Below the pieces are notes generated by a model. That model ran no database searches, was not told the DNA's origin, and was given only the letters and a program-made list of their open reading frames with translations. Made by a program: the position numbers and the translations under genes. From positions 11,398,083 to 11,462,082 of the forward strand of contig CM064670.1 of assembly GCA_032717465.1 (NCBI GenBank): 64,000 nucleotides of DNA, given 5' to 3'. Shown here piece by piece: positions 34,061 through 46,555 of this stretch; the first letter of the stretch is position 1; each line of letters starts with the position of its first letter. The DNA comes from Coenobita brevimanus (Eukaryota > Arthropoda > Malacostraca > Decapoda > Coenobitidae).

Positions 34061-34549
34061 ATCCATTTCACTAAAGGAGGTCCCCTCCCCCAAATCGTCT
34101 AGCGGTAGACTCAGTCCGCGTTAACTTGACTTAAAACAACCATCTCTCCATCTTGCATGCTAAGCTGTAACAAGACATTGAGAAGATTATTGTGCTAGTC
34201 ACGAAGAAGTGGAACGGAAAGAAATGTAGAACAGCAGAATCCTCACAGGCGGAGACTGTATTCAGCTTCAGGGTGATTTTGGAAACAGAATGGGTTAAAT
34301 AAAACAGTAATTAATACGGTTCCTTGTAAGAGGACCCCCCCCTCCCCCCTTGCCCCCCTGAGCTGGTTAACATCGTCTGGTTGCAGCAGAACTGAAATTG
34401 AATGAGGCACTGATGTTGAAGGTGTTATAATGTAGACGCAGGAGACCGAAAAATGGATTATGTCTGGACTAATTCTGTCCGCTTCATTGCATAGCTAACA
34501 ACGTGGCAAGGAGAAGAGAAAAAAATAGTAACTTCAACACTGTTCCTCT

Positions 34550-34862
34550 TTTTCTTCCTCTTCCTCCTCCTCCTCATCATCATCATCATCGGCATTGTCA
34601 TCATCATTATCTTTACTGTCGTCATGATCATCATTATCATTACTGTCGTCATGATCATCATTATCATTACTGTCGTCATGATCACCATCATCATCATTAT
34701 TATTGTCGCCATCATCACCACCAACATCGTCATCGTTATTGTCATCATCATTATTGTCATCATCATCATCATTACTGCCGTCACCATCATCATCATCATT
34801 ATTGCTGTCATCACCATCATCATCATTATTCTCGTCATCATCATCATCATCATCATCATCAT
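34550..34862 (+). repeat. (CAT)n field with 27-bp higher-order unit
   Basis: CAT/ATC triplets interspersed with GTC and ATT. A unit of 27 bp, containing ACTGTCGTCATGATCATC, repeats three times between 34612 and 34690. Confidence 0.9.
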
Positions 34863-35052
34863 ACCGACCCTGTTCTAAGTAATACCAAATGGATCAGAGA
34901 GGAACCAAATTAAGAACAGAAAATTATAAAAGTAGGAGAAGCTACGATCATTGCCTACCCTGTGAAATAAACCGAAAATCCTTTTCCATCATCATTCAGG
35001 CTTCCAGGTTCGAAATTCACGAGGAAAAACGACTGTATTTAGCACTGTCTCT

Positions 35053-35087
35053 CTGTCTGTCTCTGTCTGTCTGTCTGTCTGTCTGTC

Positions 35088-35131
<44 letters not shown>
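35053..35131 (+). repeat. (CTGT)n and (AC)n microsatellite
   Basis: CTGT run at 35053-35089 followed by AC run at 35090-35131. Confidence 0.9.
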
Positions 35132-35133
<2 letters not shown>

Positions 35134-35429
35134 ATACCGTATATGTGGATACGTATAATATCATATGCAGTATTTTCCATGGCTAACTATCGTCTGCACT
35201 CTGTCAGGCATCTTGGTGTTCAAAGTCTGATATTTGTTTTATAGTTATAATTACGATGAAATAACCATGGCTACGCTACTGCGAAAAAAAAAATATCGTT
35301 TACAAAATACTGGAGGTTTGAATATTGTAATACCTTTAAAGCTGGTCTAGTGTGAAAAACTTAACATTTAACTTGTAATTAACCAGATGAGCTGTGAGGC
35401 GTGGATGACCTTTCAATCTCATGGTGCGT

Positions 35430-35870
35430 TTTATATTCTCTTCTTTGTGTCGACTCTTACATAATATCTTTTCTTACGTTTTATCCGTTCTTACTTTCTG
35501 ATCTTATTTATTCTTACGTCTTGTCTGTTGTTACTATCTACCGTCACTGTCTATTCTTACTAATGGCACTATTTGTTCTTTCTATCTAATCTTAGCCGAC
35601 TATCTGTTCATACTGTCTCTCTTTACTTACTGCCACTTCTTACTATCTGTTCTTTATATCTCATCGCTCTATCTATTTTTACTTGCAGTCTATTCTTTCT
35701 TACCATGTGTTCTTACTTACTATATATTTTTACTTTCTATCTGTTTATTGACTGTTCTCATTTACTCTTCTTACTTGCTATTTATTCTTTCATGCTATCT
35801 ATTTTTACTATTTTTACTATTTACTCTTACTACCAATTCTTATTATCTTTTCTTACTCGACTTATGATAA
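35430..35870 (+). repeat. Degenerate TTCTTACTATCTA tandem array
   Basis: T/C/A-rich sequence built from variants of TTCTTACTATCTGTTCTTAC about every 15-30 bp. The two leucine/phenylalanine-rich open frames here result from this. Confidence 0.65.
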
Positions 35871-36369
35871 ATTTCAAAACTCGAGAAACAAGACAACATC
35901 TTTAATGTCCCTTTGAGTCATAGAGATATTTCCTGAGCTGAACAATATCGCATGGAGATAGAACGTAAAAATAAGAAATACGTCACCAGTCTGAATGAGT
36001 TAAGCACATTCTTTTTTTTACTGCATGGCTTCTTACTTCTGTCTTTCGTTTCCCTTTATGCGTGGGTAAATGCCAGAGAGACCTAAAAACGCCATTGTAA
36101 TTTGATAGTTTTGTCGGAAAGGAGCAGAAAATCGTTCACTCTAAAATATGATCAAAGATAGAGCCTAAATCAAAATCAGTTCCTTCGGAGATGGCTGAAC
36201 TCATTGCGTTATCGAGACTGGAGATTATAGGCAGTGGGAGAGACAGACGAACAAAAAACAGTTCCTGAGTTAACCCCTTTATAATACCAAATATTGGTTC
36301 AAACTGAAGGTGGTAGTGGTGATGGCTTTTTAACACTCCATATATAACAGCGGAAATCGGGTGAGGATT

Positions 36370-36960
36370 AAGATGATTGTAATGGTGGTGATGGTGATGA
36401 TGATGATAATGATAATGATGATGATGATGATGATGATGTTGGTGATATAATTTTTAACCACCGTATCATAGCTGTAGAGATCGGCTTATGATTGTGAGAG
36501 TGATAATGATAACTGATGACAGTGACATTCATTTTAATGGTGATGATGATGATGATGATGATGATGATGACGATACCTTTTAATGCTATTTAGACCATTT
36601 TTACTTATAATGTTGTTAAGAGGCTGATAATTATACGACTCACCTTACAATGGTAGAAAGAGGATTAAGACGACGACGACAACGAGGATGATGATGATGA
36701 TGATGACGATGATGATGATGATGATGATGTTATTTGTGCCAACCTATTTGTAACAGCATGATGACGATGATGATGTTATTTGTGCCAACCTATTTGTAAC
36801 AGCATGATGATGATGATGAGGATGAGGAGGAGGGGGAGGAGGAGAAGGAGGAGGAGGAAACACCCAATAATAATTGCAAAAATATGATGGTGATGATGAT
36901 GATGATGGCGATAATGCTGTTGTTATTGCTGCTGCTGCTGATGATGATGTTAATACCTGC
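36370..36960 (+). repeat. (GAT)n-rich field with 52-bp duplication
   Basis: Several (GAT)n runs (about 36392-36436, 36540-36573 and 36685-36732). A block containing TTATTTGTGCCAACCTATTT and GTAACAGCATGATGA occurs twice (36730 and 36776). Confidence 0.85.
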
Positions 36961-37124
36961 GACTCCCTACGTCAAAATCTTGGCTGTCCCATCTGTGTCA
37001 AGCCTCTACTGAGGCATGCGTATGTCTTAAGTGTGTTGTCTTTGTATTTCACGAGCACATGTTTTTGAGTAATACAGTACATTGTTTTAGAGTTTGTAGC
37101 AGTACTTATAAGTCCGTCTACTGA

Positions 37125-37270
37125 TTTATCTATCTATCTATCTATCTCTATCTGGCTACCTGTCTGTTTGTCCATCTACCAGTCAGTCAGTCTGCCCACC
37201 CATCTATCTATCTATCCGTTCGTCTGTCTATCATTTTATCTATGTTTCCCAATTTTTCTCTCTATCTACT
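37125..37270 (+). repeat. (TCTA)n / (TCTG)n degenerate microsatellite
   Basis: CTATCTATCTATC runs with CTGTCTGT variants. Confidence 0.75.
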
Positions 37271-37533
37271 ATATCTACTATCTTTTTAAGTTCTACCAAC
37301 AGACAGTCATATATGTACTGAATTCCCCAAAATATGATTCTCCGAGTTCTTGCCAAAAGTCATTTGTATTTGTCCGGGCGAACGAGCGAAACGAGCAAGG
37401 AACGACACTTACACAGGCCAGCGGGTGGGTGGGTAGGTGTGTAAATTGGGACAGCCTTCGGTCATGCAATAAGGAAATATTAAGTTGCAGATACGAATAC
37501 CTGATGAAAAATTAGTAGGCTATGCCCCAGATG

Positions 37534-37535
<2 letters not shown>

Positions 37536-37596
<61 letters not shown>

Positions 37597-38480
37597 ATAT
37601 TCCCCTCTTTTTTCCTTCCTTTAATTTCGCTTTTCCACCCCTGTCTTCCCCTCTCCATTCCCCTCTTTTCCCCTCGGTACCATATATTTTACCCGTTGCA
37701 GTTCTTTTTTTCCTCTCTTCCTTCTAACTCCCTTCCCTCACCTCTCTTCTCTCTTTCTTCTCTCCCCTCCTTCGTTCCTCCATCTTCCCATCTCCTCTCC
37801 TTCACTCTTCCTTCTCTCTCCCACCTTCCCCTATCTCCCTTCCTTCTCCTCTCCCTACTTATCCTTAGATCTTGCTACCCTCTTACTTCCCTTCTTTCAG
37901 CCCCTCCTCTCCCTTTTCTCCCTTCCTTTTCCCCCACTTCCTTCTCCTCTCCCCGCTCCCTCTACTTTATTTCTTTCGTTACCATTCCTTCAGTCCTACC
38001 TCTCCCCTTCCTTCCTTCTACCCTACCTTCCCTTTCCTTCACCAACTCCTTCTCCTGCGGACCTCCTCCCTCCTTCTCTTCTCCCTATCTTCCTCTTTCT
38101 TCCCCTCCATCACATCACCACCTGGTCTCTACCCAACTCTCCCTTTCATTGCCTCCTACCTGGACCATTCTCCCTCTCTTCTGGCCATCTTCCTCTTTCA
38201 TCCCTTCTCTCACTCCACCCAGTATCTCTCCTTTCTTTGTTTCTTTCCTCATCCCATCCCCTGTCTCTTCTTACTTTCTCCCCTTCTCTAACAACACCCC
38301 TGTCTTTCCTTTCTTTGCGCCCATCCCTCATCCCATCCTTTGTCTCTCCTTTCTTCTTTTCTTCCCTCACCCACTCCCTGTTCTCTTCCTTGTTTCCTCC
38401 CTTCCTTCATCTCACACCCTCGTTTCTCCCTGTGTTCCTCCCTCTTCCTCATTCACCCTCTCCTCCACTTCTCATGTCCT
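37536..38480 (+). repeat. (CT)n run and polypyrimidine field
   Basis: A pure CT run at 37536-37594 is followed by about 880 bp of C/T-rich sequence of CTTCCTTCTCCTCTCCC type. The 358-codon plus-strand frame and its neighbours in other frames are composition artefacts: all three plus frames stay open and use Ser, Pro, Leu and Phe. Confidence 0.85.
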
Positions 38481-39479
38481 CCGATATTTCCTCGCCAATC
38501 AGTTTCACCCAAGGGACCCTTCACTTTGGCTGCGATCGAAACCACTTTGCTTTGGCCCTACCTCACTTAAACACAGATATATGAATAGACAGAGGTAGAT
38601 ACAGATACAGAGAACAGACAGACAGACAGATAAGTAGATATGTTAGACAGGAAGATTGATAAATAGACCCTTCGACTTACCTCATTCAGTATAGAGATAG
38701 ATATATAAATAAATACACAGATAGATAGGTAAATAAACAGTCCGATGACCTCCTTTCTACTCTATTGCTTCCACCAGACGATTGCTCAGTTTGGGGAGAC
38801 GTCTTGTAGTGAAGGGTTAAGTGAAGGCTAAATCTAACCTCAGCAGTTCGAAGAGTATAGGCTACTAGAAGTTAAATATTTCGCTGGAAGACATAAAGAA
38901 TGAAGTGAAAGCAAGAGAAGACAAAACTACGTTAAAACAAGAATAATGTAAAAGCAAGAATTAAATAGAAAACTGGGTAAAAACAAAAGTTAAGTACAAG
39001 GATGAATCAAGTAAAAGCAAGAATTAAATAAGAATTATGTATTAAGAAAAATTAAATGAAAAAAAAAAGTGAAAAGGGAAGTTTCGTGATTTAAGGGGTT
39101 AAGAACTTACACTCAGAACAAAGTGGCCTCATATCATTCTCCCTGATGGTGCCGTGATGTATCATCAATCAGATCAAAAAGTATCGGCACCTTTTCATCG
39201 TGAGACATTATGGAACACGGACGATGATTTACGGAAAATGGCACGGTAATGTCGCTTAGTATCCTTCATTTGTGTCATTATGTTTTACAGATATATTGCT
39301 GGATTCGTCATAGTAACATTGTACTACATGACAACTCAACCATTTTCGTGAATTAAACAGGCATGCCAACACTACCGATTGAATCAGACGAAGCATTTCA
39401 CATCTTATCCGACCCCAGGGTGCCGATACTTATTTTATCGGGGTACAGCCACAATGACTGGGATTTGTGGAGTGGAGAG

Positions 39480-39650
39480 GGATAATGGATTGGTTTGGCA
39501 GGGCGTTTTTTTTTTTTTTTTAACCATGGAAAAAGGAACCAAGGGCCAGGGACCTGCGAATTGATTCCTCCATGAAAATACCAAACGAGATAACAGAGCC
39601 AAATTCAAAATCGGAGGAATGGGGTAAATGAGGGGTTTGACGGAGTGGAA
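39480..39650 (-). mobile_element. LINE 3'-UTR remnant
   Basis: The minus strand contains TTGAATTTGGCTCTGTTATC and, later, CCTTGGTTCCTTTTTCCATG. This parallels the TTGAATTTGTCTCTCTATTT and CTGGTTCCTTTTTCTTTGCA of the 59.6-59.7 kb LINE 3' end. Confidence 0.45.
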
Positions 39651-39695
39651 TGGGGTAATGGTGGGTAACATGCAGGAAAATCAAAATTTGTAAAA

Positions 39696-39745
39696 TGCAA
39701 AATAAATCGCTGAGGAAAAGGTGCTGCGAAGTCACTGATGCTATC
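39696..39745 (+). mobile_element. Solo right end of foldback MITE family
   Basis: CAAAATAAATCGCTGAGG and AAAAGGTGCTGCGAAG. No partner seen. Confidence 0.5.
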
Positions 39746-39866
39746 TCGAAAAAACAGTCCTTTCTGGCACATTACCCTTTCGCACCGAGGATTATTCTTC
39801 TATTTTTCTTCTTGCTATTTACTGACGATTTTCTTCCACACCTTTTGACAGAATTTGAATTAGAAA

Positions 39867-40510
39867 AGTTACATACAGCATTCATTATCTCCTCACTACT
39901 ATGCTATTTTTACTCTAACTTGACCACTAAATTGCCATATCTCCAACGTGAATTCTGAGTTGAAACAGTGATTAACGCTATAATATGATGAAAGTCACAA
40001 TGAAGTGTTATAGAAAGGATGTACTACCGTAGTATTATCTTTTTTCCGCCTCTGGCCCAAGTGAAGTAAGCTGTAAAAGGACGAAAATCTGGGCCAAGTT
40101 AAAGTAAAAAGAGTATAGAGGTTTGTCCTAGTCTGAATAAAATCGTCCTGAGGTAATGCAAATGCGGTAAAAATATACCATTGGGTGAAGTTACATACAG
40201 CTTTCATTATACTTTTTACTATACTGTACTTTGTTCACTTCAACTTTGCCTAATATTGCCATCTTTCCATCCAGAATGCTTAGTTATAACGAGATTTACA
40301 CTAGAGTCTGATGCTAGTCAGAAAGAAGTGCTGTGGATAGGATGTAGAGCCGGAGTATTGTCTTTTTCCTCCACTGCACTAAGTGAAGTAAACTGCAAAA
40401 GGATGAAAATCTGAGTCAAGTTAGAGTAAAAAAAGTATAGGATATTGTCCTACGCTGAATACAATCGTCTGGAAGAAGCAAGAATAAAATAGTAATACGT
40501 CACTGGATTG
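39867..40510 (+). repeat. Tandem pair of a 322-bp dispersed repeat
   Basis: Two diverged copies start AGTTACATACAGC at 39867 and 40189. Shared marks in order are TTGCCAT, AGAAGTG/TGAAGTG, GGATGTA, AGTGAAGTAA, TGGAAAATC-like, AAGTTA-AGTAAA, then GAATA-AATCGTC. Copies or pieces also occur at 9.1, 11.3, 34.1, 58.2 and 63.4 kb. Transposition mechanism unknown. Confidence 0.75.
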
Positions 40511-40892
40511 AGGGAATTAATTGGTCAAGTGTGCTTATAATAAAATGGCAATAGTTATTAGATTATCAATTCATGATTAATTGCGACATGAAATCATAAT
40601 ACAACGAGGTTCATAAATAACTCTGCACGGGAAACTCAGCTGGGAGTATCTTATGTGTTGTGGAGACAATTTAGTTTGATGGTGTGGGCGTGAGTGTGTG
40701 GCAGTGGCAGTGGGAAATGAAGTAAGAATGCAGGATGGACATCGACAACGTAGACTGAGCCGTTCTCACAACACACAAGAAATCGCCCAGTGGAGTGTTA
40801 TAGGAGTGTTATATATGACCCAGTGCATCAACGTTCTATCAGAAAACTATCAAACCTGTACAGAATATATTCAAACATCCTAAAAATATATT

Positions 40893-41000
40893 GTCTACGT
40901 ATCTGTCTATCCATAGCCAGACGCCTTAATCCCTTAAGTGGTGGCCACAAACAAATAGCCACCATGTCGCCCTGTCCCTCGCCATTTCTCTGCCCTCCCA
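40893..41000 (-). mobile_element. LINE 3' scrap (GHVERM family)
   Basis: CCATAGCCAGACGCCTTAAT then GTGGCCACAAACAAAT is the reverse complement of the W-R-R-F-V-C-G-H tail plus a short 3' UTR, as at 49.9 and 63.6 kb. Confidence 0.65.
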
Positions 41001-41540
41001 CCAACTTAAATACATTGTCGCATTAAAATATACTGTCAGGACAATTAAACGCAAGATACCAACAGTCACACGTAGTTGTTTAATGGAGTCCAGTTGGTTA
41101 CGTAGCAACTTATACGTGACTTGGTGCAGTTAAGAAAAAATTTAATAAGAGTGTCTAATTATCTTTACTAAGGGGATTATGATAGTTATTTCGATAGTAT
41201 CTGACAGAGATTTGCGTCCTCCTTTAGCCAGTTACTTGTTATCTAATGGTAGAATAAGTTAATGCTACAACTATTTTTTTTACGTCATTTCTTCAGCATT
41301 TCTTCATAGGTAGTGACATATTTTACTGCCCATCTCCTGTATCAGCTCAGCATTCCATATGGAGAGGGGGCAATTACCCGCCAGGTGAGACTACATCAAC
41401 TATAGTAACAAGCAAGTATAACACTGTATCTTTATACACAAACGTCCATGTACCATCATTCAAGGAGTTCGAACGTGTAATGTCCTGAAAATTTACCAGC
41501 AATATAAACTTCAAGCAAATTAGTCAGGGTGCTAGTTAAA
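41001..41540. other. No recognisable feature
   Basis: Anonymous AT-rich sequence. Confidence 0.4.
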
Positions 41541-41541
41541 A

Positions 41542-41608
<67 letters not shown>
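41542..41608 (+). repeat. (AC)n microsatellite
   Basis: Pure AC run of about 66 bp. Confidence 0.95.
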
Positions 41609-41612
<4 letters not shown>

Positions 41613-43190
41613 AACCTAAAAGCGAGAAGTGGGATGTAGACTCCAAAATTTTGACAATGATTTTTGAAGTGCTTGACAATGATGGAACGTACATGGCCTT
41701 CCTATTTGGTTCCTGACTGCACTTTGTATTATGGGATGCAGGATAACACTGCATACGAGTAATAACCACAGGCGTTCCATAAACAACCGTCAAAAATTAG
41801 GGGTTTGCATTCCACCTTACGATTTAATGTTTAAGAACACGACCTTTCGTATCAGTTACGTACGACATAGTTTGAGACCAATATACAGTAACCTATTGTC
41901 TTTGGAGGTCAGTTATCTGCACGACGACATTTCACTTTCGAGAAGGCTCTTACTAATTTTCTACAACTTCGAATCTCTCTTACACATACCCACTTTGTAT
42001 TCAATGGTCAAAATTTGTTGTAAAATTTTTAAAGATATGTTGTTTAGTTATTATGAAGTCCGTGTACAGACAGTTATATAGATTCCCTGTTATATGCCAC
42101 CTTGTTACAGTTAATCTTCAGGTATTTAGTCATTAAATCGTCGTGAGAGAATAAAAAGTCGTCTGAGAAGAGTTCAAGAGATAATGTTCAAATATTTAAC
42201 TCTAATGAATAAAACTCTACGAATGACCTCTCATTTGCTTGTATATTATATATGTAACTGACCCTGAGCATAGACTAGAGACGATCTGTTCCCTGAGGAT
42301 CAGTATTATTTGGTCTTTGAAAATACTGCAATTCTATTCACTCGATGATCAAATGACGTTCTGGCGATACCTTACTTAGCTTTTGGTTTATATTTAAAGT
42401 TTACATAGTTTTGGGTGTTACAGATATTTTGGTGTTAAAGATGATCATTGCAAATGTGTTTTTAATTATACTTATATTGTTACTCGTTGCTTCCTCTAAT
42501 TCTTGAAATATAAATAAAGATTTTATGTTAACACAATCTTATTTTCTGTTATTCTATGTTGAAAGCAGTAGAAAATTCAGGGTTCTGTTTTTTTCCTACC
42601 TTGTATTTTATTATTAGGTAAAAAACTGAGACCTTATTTTTATCACCGTCTAAGTAATGAAAGTATGGCCGGATTATTGAGAAAATGTATCATTAGTGCC
42701 AACCACAAAATAAATCGACAATTCTGACCGAATTTTACATATTTTTGTTTTGTTTTGTTTTAGCAAAGAACAAAGAAAAGAATGCACAAAATTTACCCAC
42801 GTCTTTCCTGCAAACACAGATCTTAGTTACAGCAGAGAACTCAAGCTCTTTCGCAGGTTTCTGCCCAGAGCACAGACGAGTCGACGAGAAAAACAAGAGT
42901 TAGTTTTATGTCTCTCAATTGCACTACAACCATATATTTTTTTTTTTTTTCCAAGTTACAGTCTTCCTTTTGATGAGGGACAGCAACTGTTGAATTTATA
43001 TCAAGGTATCAGTTCTGCTGCTGCAGGCACGAATTTTAAAGAGGGGGGGGGGAGCTGCCTTCTAGGGAGTACCCCACCCTGTTTTCGGTAGACCAGTGAT
43101 TACTTCCCCCCCTCAAAAAAAAAAAAAGTTATTTTACCAAATTTCATGCAATGACTATATGTTTGCACCTATATTTACCTATAGTATTGT
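41609..43190. other. No recognisable gene
   Basis: Anonymous sequence. The 116- and 113-codon plus-strand frames have no features I recognise. Poly-T, G-run and poly-A tracts lie near 42940, 43044 and 43117. Confidence 0.45.
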
Positions 43191-43196
43191 ACTACA

Positions 43197-43202
43197 TTTA
43201 TT
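43197..43202 (-). promoter_or_regulatory. Candidate polyadenylation signal of gene B
   Basis: AATAAA on the minus strand about 510 bp past the stop of gene B, just beyond an embedded SINE. Weak evidence. Confidence 0.2.
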
Positions 43203-43254
43203 GAAACAGGTAAAATATAAGTGATTTTTTTTCTTATCATTTAGGTGCAGTAAG

Positions 43255-43440
43255 TAGTAATTGTTAGGAATCACCCGCACTTTTTCCATGATGCTGGATC
43301 CTGCCCTGTGCTGGGTGAATGGGAACAAGCAAGAAGTAAACTTTCATAATGTGACTGGCCCAGGAATCGAACTAAGGATCTTTTAGTTGTGAACTCAATG
43401 GGCTAACCAATACAGTACCTGCTCGTACAGGAAGGGTAGC
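43255..43440 (-). mobile_element. tRNA-derived SINE in gene B 3' flank
   Basis: The minus strand reads GTATTGGTTAGCCCATTGAG (A-box-like) then TTAGTTCGATTCCTGGGCC (B box AGTTCGATTCC). The spacing is tRNA-like, and a non-tRNA body continues to about 43255. It could be transcribed within the 3' UTR of gene B. Confidence 0.7.
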
Positions 43441-43708
43441 GTTAGATGGTTCTTTGTGTCACTAGTTATTCATATAGCCATGTGCAGTCCATTAGTTTGT
43501 CAAATATTCCATCACATCTACTTCAGACCACCCTTGGATTGAGAATATTCTAAAGCTGAATAAGACGATGTGTTTCTCTGTTTACAGATGACTCTGTAAC
43601 ATAATTCGTCATGGAGGAATGTCACGGACATGTGCTAAGTGTGAAACAGAAAAGTGGAGTAATTATCTATTATGTCCCTAACTGTACTACTTTTGGCAGA
43701 CGAATCAG

Positions 43709-44664
43709 TCAGTCCACTCTGCTAGCTAGAGTTGATGGGAGATACACTCGACAACACTTCACGGAGGTCAAGTGTCTCTCTGCATTACGAGTTACTCCCA
43801 CAGCCATGTACCAATTGGGGCAGGCGAACCAGTCAGTCCACTCGAGTGTCTTCTTTCCATTGTCGGGAACGCCTTGCCAGGGACCCACGACGCGAGTCAC
43901 ATCCTCACAGTCACTCGAGCTTACCACCCAGTTCGTCACCAAGCTGCAAACAGCGAACATGTACAGTGAGGATTCCCACTTTCCATCTTCGCTCTTGTAT
44001 TCACCTTCTTCAAACGTGTTATACCCTTTGATGTTCGTAATAACCCTGTTCTGACTGCATGCTGAACTGTTCCCAGGATTCATGGACTCTTCCACATCGG
44101 TACTGAGGTTGATAAGGAATTGTGGTTCCGTTAGTACGAGTAATACATTATTTGAAGGCTTCGTGCATACTAGCCAGTCTATGTTTCCCAGTTTGGGTTC
44201 CTCGATAGCTAAAGCCAAAGCAGTAACCCCAAAATTGTCAGAGCACTTTTTTTCACCTCTGACCTCTGAATCATTAACCCACGTGATGGTATTGCTGGTA
44301 GAGGCTGATGTACTACTTGCTGTAGAGCGCGTTGGTGTTGTACCTCTTGACGGATGAATGTTAGGTGTCGATGAAGGAACTGGTGGGATGGTGGTAGTTG
44401 TTGGGGAGAATGCTGGTATTCTTGGCAAAGGAGAGACTGGCGTAGATGGGGTTGATGATGGCGTAGTTGTTGCTGAACCAGTTGTTGTTGATGCAGCAAT
44501 AGCTGGTGTTGATGGAGATGTTGATGCGGTAGTTACTATTATGGAAACAGTTGGTGAGAAAGTTGTTGATGAAGCGGAGGTTGATGTTGATGATGATGAT
44601 TGAATAGATCTTGTAGTTACTTGAGGAACATCTGCTCTTGTCGCTGACTGTGGCCTGAGCGATT
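43709..44664 (-). CDS. Gene B exon 3: mucin-like linker and dermatopontin-like C-terminal domain
   Basis: Terminal exon, about 317 residues to a TGA at 43709-43711. The start is set by acceptor TTATTCTTTCTAACAG before 44664. The first two bases complete the codon left by exon 2, and the frame then stays open. About 150 residues of Ser/Thr/Pro linker (STTTPSS and STSTSASST types) precede a cysteine-rich domain of about 165 residues: KKCSDNFGVTALALAI, IDWLVCT, CSQNRVITNI, CSLVTNWVV, SSDCEDV, DWFACPNWYMAVGV and LTSVKCCRVY. Cysteine order and the WLVCT, NWVV, DC-x-DV, WF-x-CP and CC blocks match gene A exon 3. A match to dermatopontin is by pattern only. Linker codons are AC/TC-rich and repetitive, as in gene A. 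Confidence 0.8.
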
Positions 44665-44669
44665 CTGTT

Positions 44670-45900
44670 AGAAAGAATAAATCATTAAGGTTTATATAAC
44701 AGGGAGGACTGTGAGACTATGACTTGTCAGTTTTTGTTATGGAAGGAAAACAATAACTATGCTATGAGGCTCCTGAGAATCTTGACTGCCATATTTGAAA
44801 ATGAGTCTTCATTCTTACAGTCATACAAAAAACAGTCCACTTCATTTAACCACTTCATCACCAGGTAAAATGTGTGAATACTGAAAAGGAAAGAGTGACC
44901 AAAAAGGTAGTCATTTATTACTACATGCTTCAGTATAGCACTGTAGCTCTCAGCTTCGCTAGTGAACAGTTTGCTTCTTTAAATAAAGTTGAATTCAATG
45001 ACAAATCAGTTTAAGCAAAAAGTTAAGGCCCTGATAGTGAGTATTACTGAGAATGCCTGAATATGGGCAGCGTTATAGGTCACAGTAAATCAACATTGTA
45101 ACATGAGAAGACAGCAGCACTGGTACAAGATTTGGCTTGCATGTGAGCCTTTTAGCTTCATTCCAATGAATGTACATAATCAGGCACTGAGGATATGATT
45201 TTACGTCTCTCTAGCAAGCCCTGCTATTGATATATAGGTAGTGCATTAGTGTAACGATTTATATGAGATCCTTTAACTAGTTGTGTGAATGCAGCCACTC
45301 TTTATGTTATCAGACTTTTATTTTTTAATCGCTAGACTCACATAATATTACAAATAAGTCCGTGTCACCATTGTCAGTAAGATCTAACAGTACTGAGTAG
45401 TAAATTGCATTGTATTCACTTGCACTTAAAATCTTATTGAGTTGAGAGTATTACTGTTAATTTGTATGTATAGTTAGGGTTTATTAATTTTTTTTTTTTT
45501 TTGTATCAATATTTTTTTTAGTGAAATTTCAGTGTTCATTGTTTAGCTCATATTCATAGTTTGACACCAGTCTTCCCAAACACTAACCTACTTTAATGTG
45601 CTTCTGTAGAATAGTACTAAATTTTTCCATTACTTTATATTTTAACCTTTTCCCGTCCCCTCATTCCCCATTCCCCATCAACATTCTGTGACAGGGATGT
45701 TTCTCCACTGGGCTGAAGTAAATCCTGCAGAGGTGGACTTGCCTAGCACATAACTAATGCCCTGCCCACACTGTCTTGGCTCAGTTTTGTTCCTGAGACC
45801 TGCCTCAGCCAACTACAATGTTTTTCATTTGTACAATACTTTGATATTACAAAGACCCTCTGGTGTACTCAACTGCCCTTAACTGATTGGCCGAGGTGGT
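44670..45900. other. Intron 2 of gene B, no recognisable feature
   Basis: Anonymous DNA between exons 3 and 2. A poly-T stretch lies at 45488-45502. A tRNA-Leu/Ser-like fragment, TGGCCGAGGTGGTAAA, near 45890 abuts the (CT)n run. Confidence 0.4.

Positions 45901-45905
<5 letters not shown>

Positions 45906-45990
<85 letters not shown>
45906..45990 (+). repeat. (CT)n(AC)n compound microsatellite in gene B intron 2
   Basis: CT run at 45906-45942 followed by AC run to 45990. On the coding strand it is (GT)n then (AG)n, starting about 50 bp after the exon 2 donor. Confidence 0.95.
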
Positions 45991-45993
<3 letters not shown>

Positions 45994-46043
45994 TTCCATT
46001 CCTGACATCCGGTTTTCGCCAGTGTTCATCTTAGTCTTCACAC

Positions 46044-46214
46044 CAGGTTGCAGATAGTAACTGCGACTGTATCCGGTGGCAGCGGTGGGATCCATCACCA
46101 GGTCGGACCTCTGTGGAAAGGAGTCAGCCAGGCCACACACCATCTGCCCACTGCTGATGAACGCACTCCATGCCACGCACCCGACCAAGGTAAAGCACCG
46201 TGCCCGACACATAC
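46044..46214 (-). CDS. Gene B exon 2: PAN/apple-like cysteine module
   Basis: Internal exon. The acceptor AG (GTGTGTTTAAG) is weaker than in gene A, with the exon starting GT then ATG. GT completes a Cys codon from exon 1. It encodes MCRARCFTLVGCVAWSAF, ISSGQMVCGLADSF and DPTAATGYSRSYY. The drawn donor is G|GTGTGA at 46043, phase 1. An alternative phase-1 donor, A|GTCGCA at 46067, aligns exactly with the gene A donor but has a poorer consensus, so the last 8 residues are uncertain. The cysteine spacing is the same as in gene A. Transcript data would settle the donor. Confidence 0.7.
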
Positions 46215-46555
46215 CTTAAACACACACCAAAGTATCATTATCACATTTATTGTCTTTCACCACCACCATCTTTATTATTTTACTATCAGCATGAGTAACA
46301 GTACCAGCATAAATTTCACTGTCATCATTACTGTCGTTATTGCCATTGTCATCAAAATAAGGTAGAATAAACCGAAACATAATAGAGCTGGACAGCCTTG
46401 TAGGGCGTTGTAAGAAAAGCATAACATCAACGTAAAAATTGGCCATGTTTAACGATATGTGAAGGATAATGCAGGTCAGACACATAGGATGGGGCAAAAC
46501 AGCAGAATTATGTAACTGATTACAAAAAAAGTGCATCTGGATAAATTATAAACCC

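Noticed and set aside
34458..34913. Met/Ile/His-rich repeat frames
   Set aside because: Translation of a (CAT)n field in every frame.
37522..38598. 358-codon plus-strand open frame
   Set aside because: It is a polypyrimidine tract. Several frames are open at once and only Ser, Pro, Leu and Phe dominate. No domain or splice context.
43611..44054. 147-codon plus-strand frame
   Set aside because: Antisense shadow of gene B exon 3.
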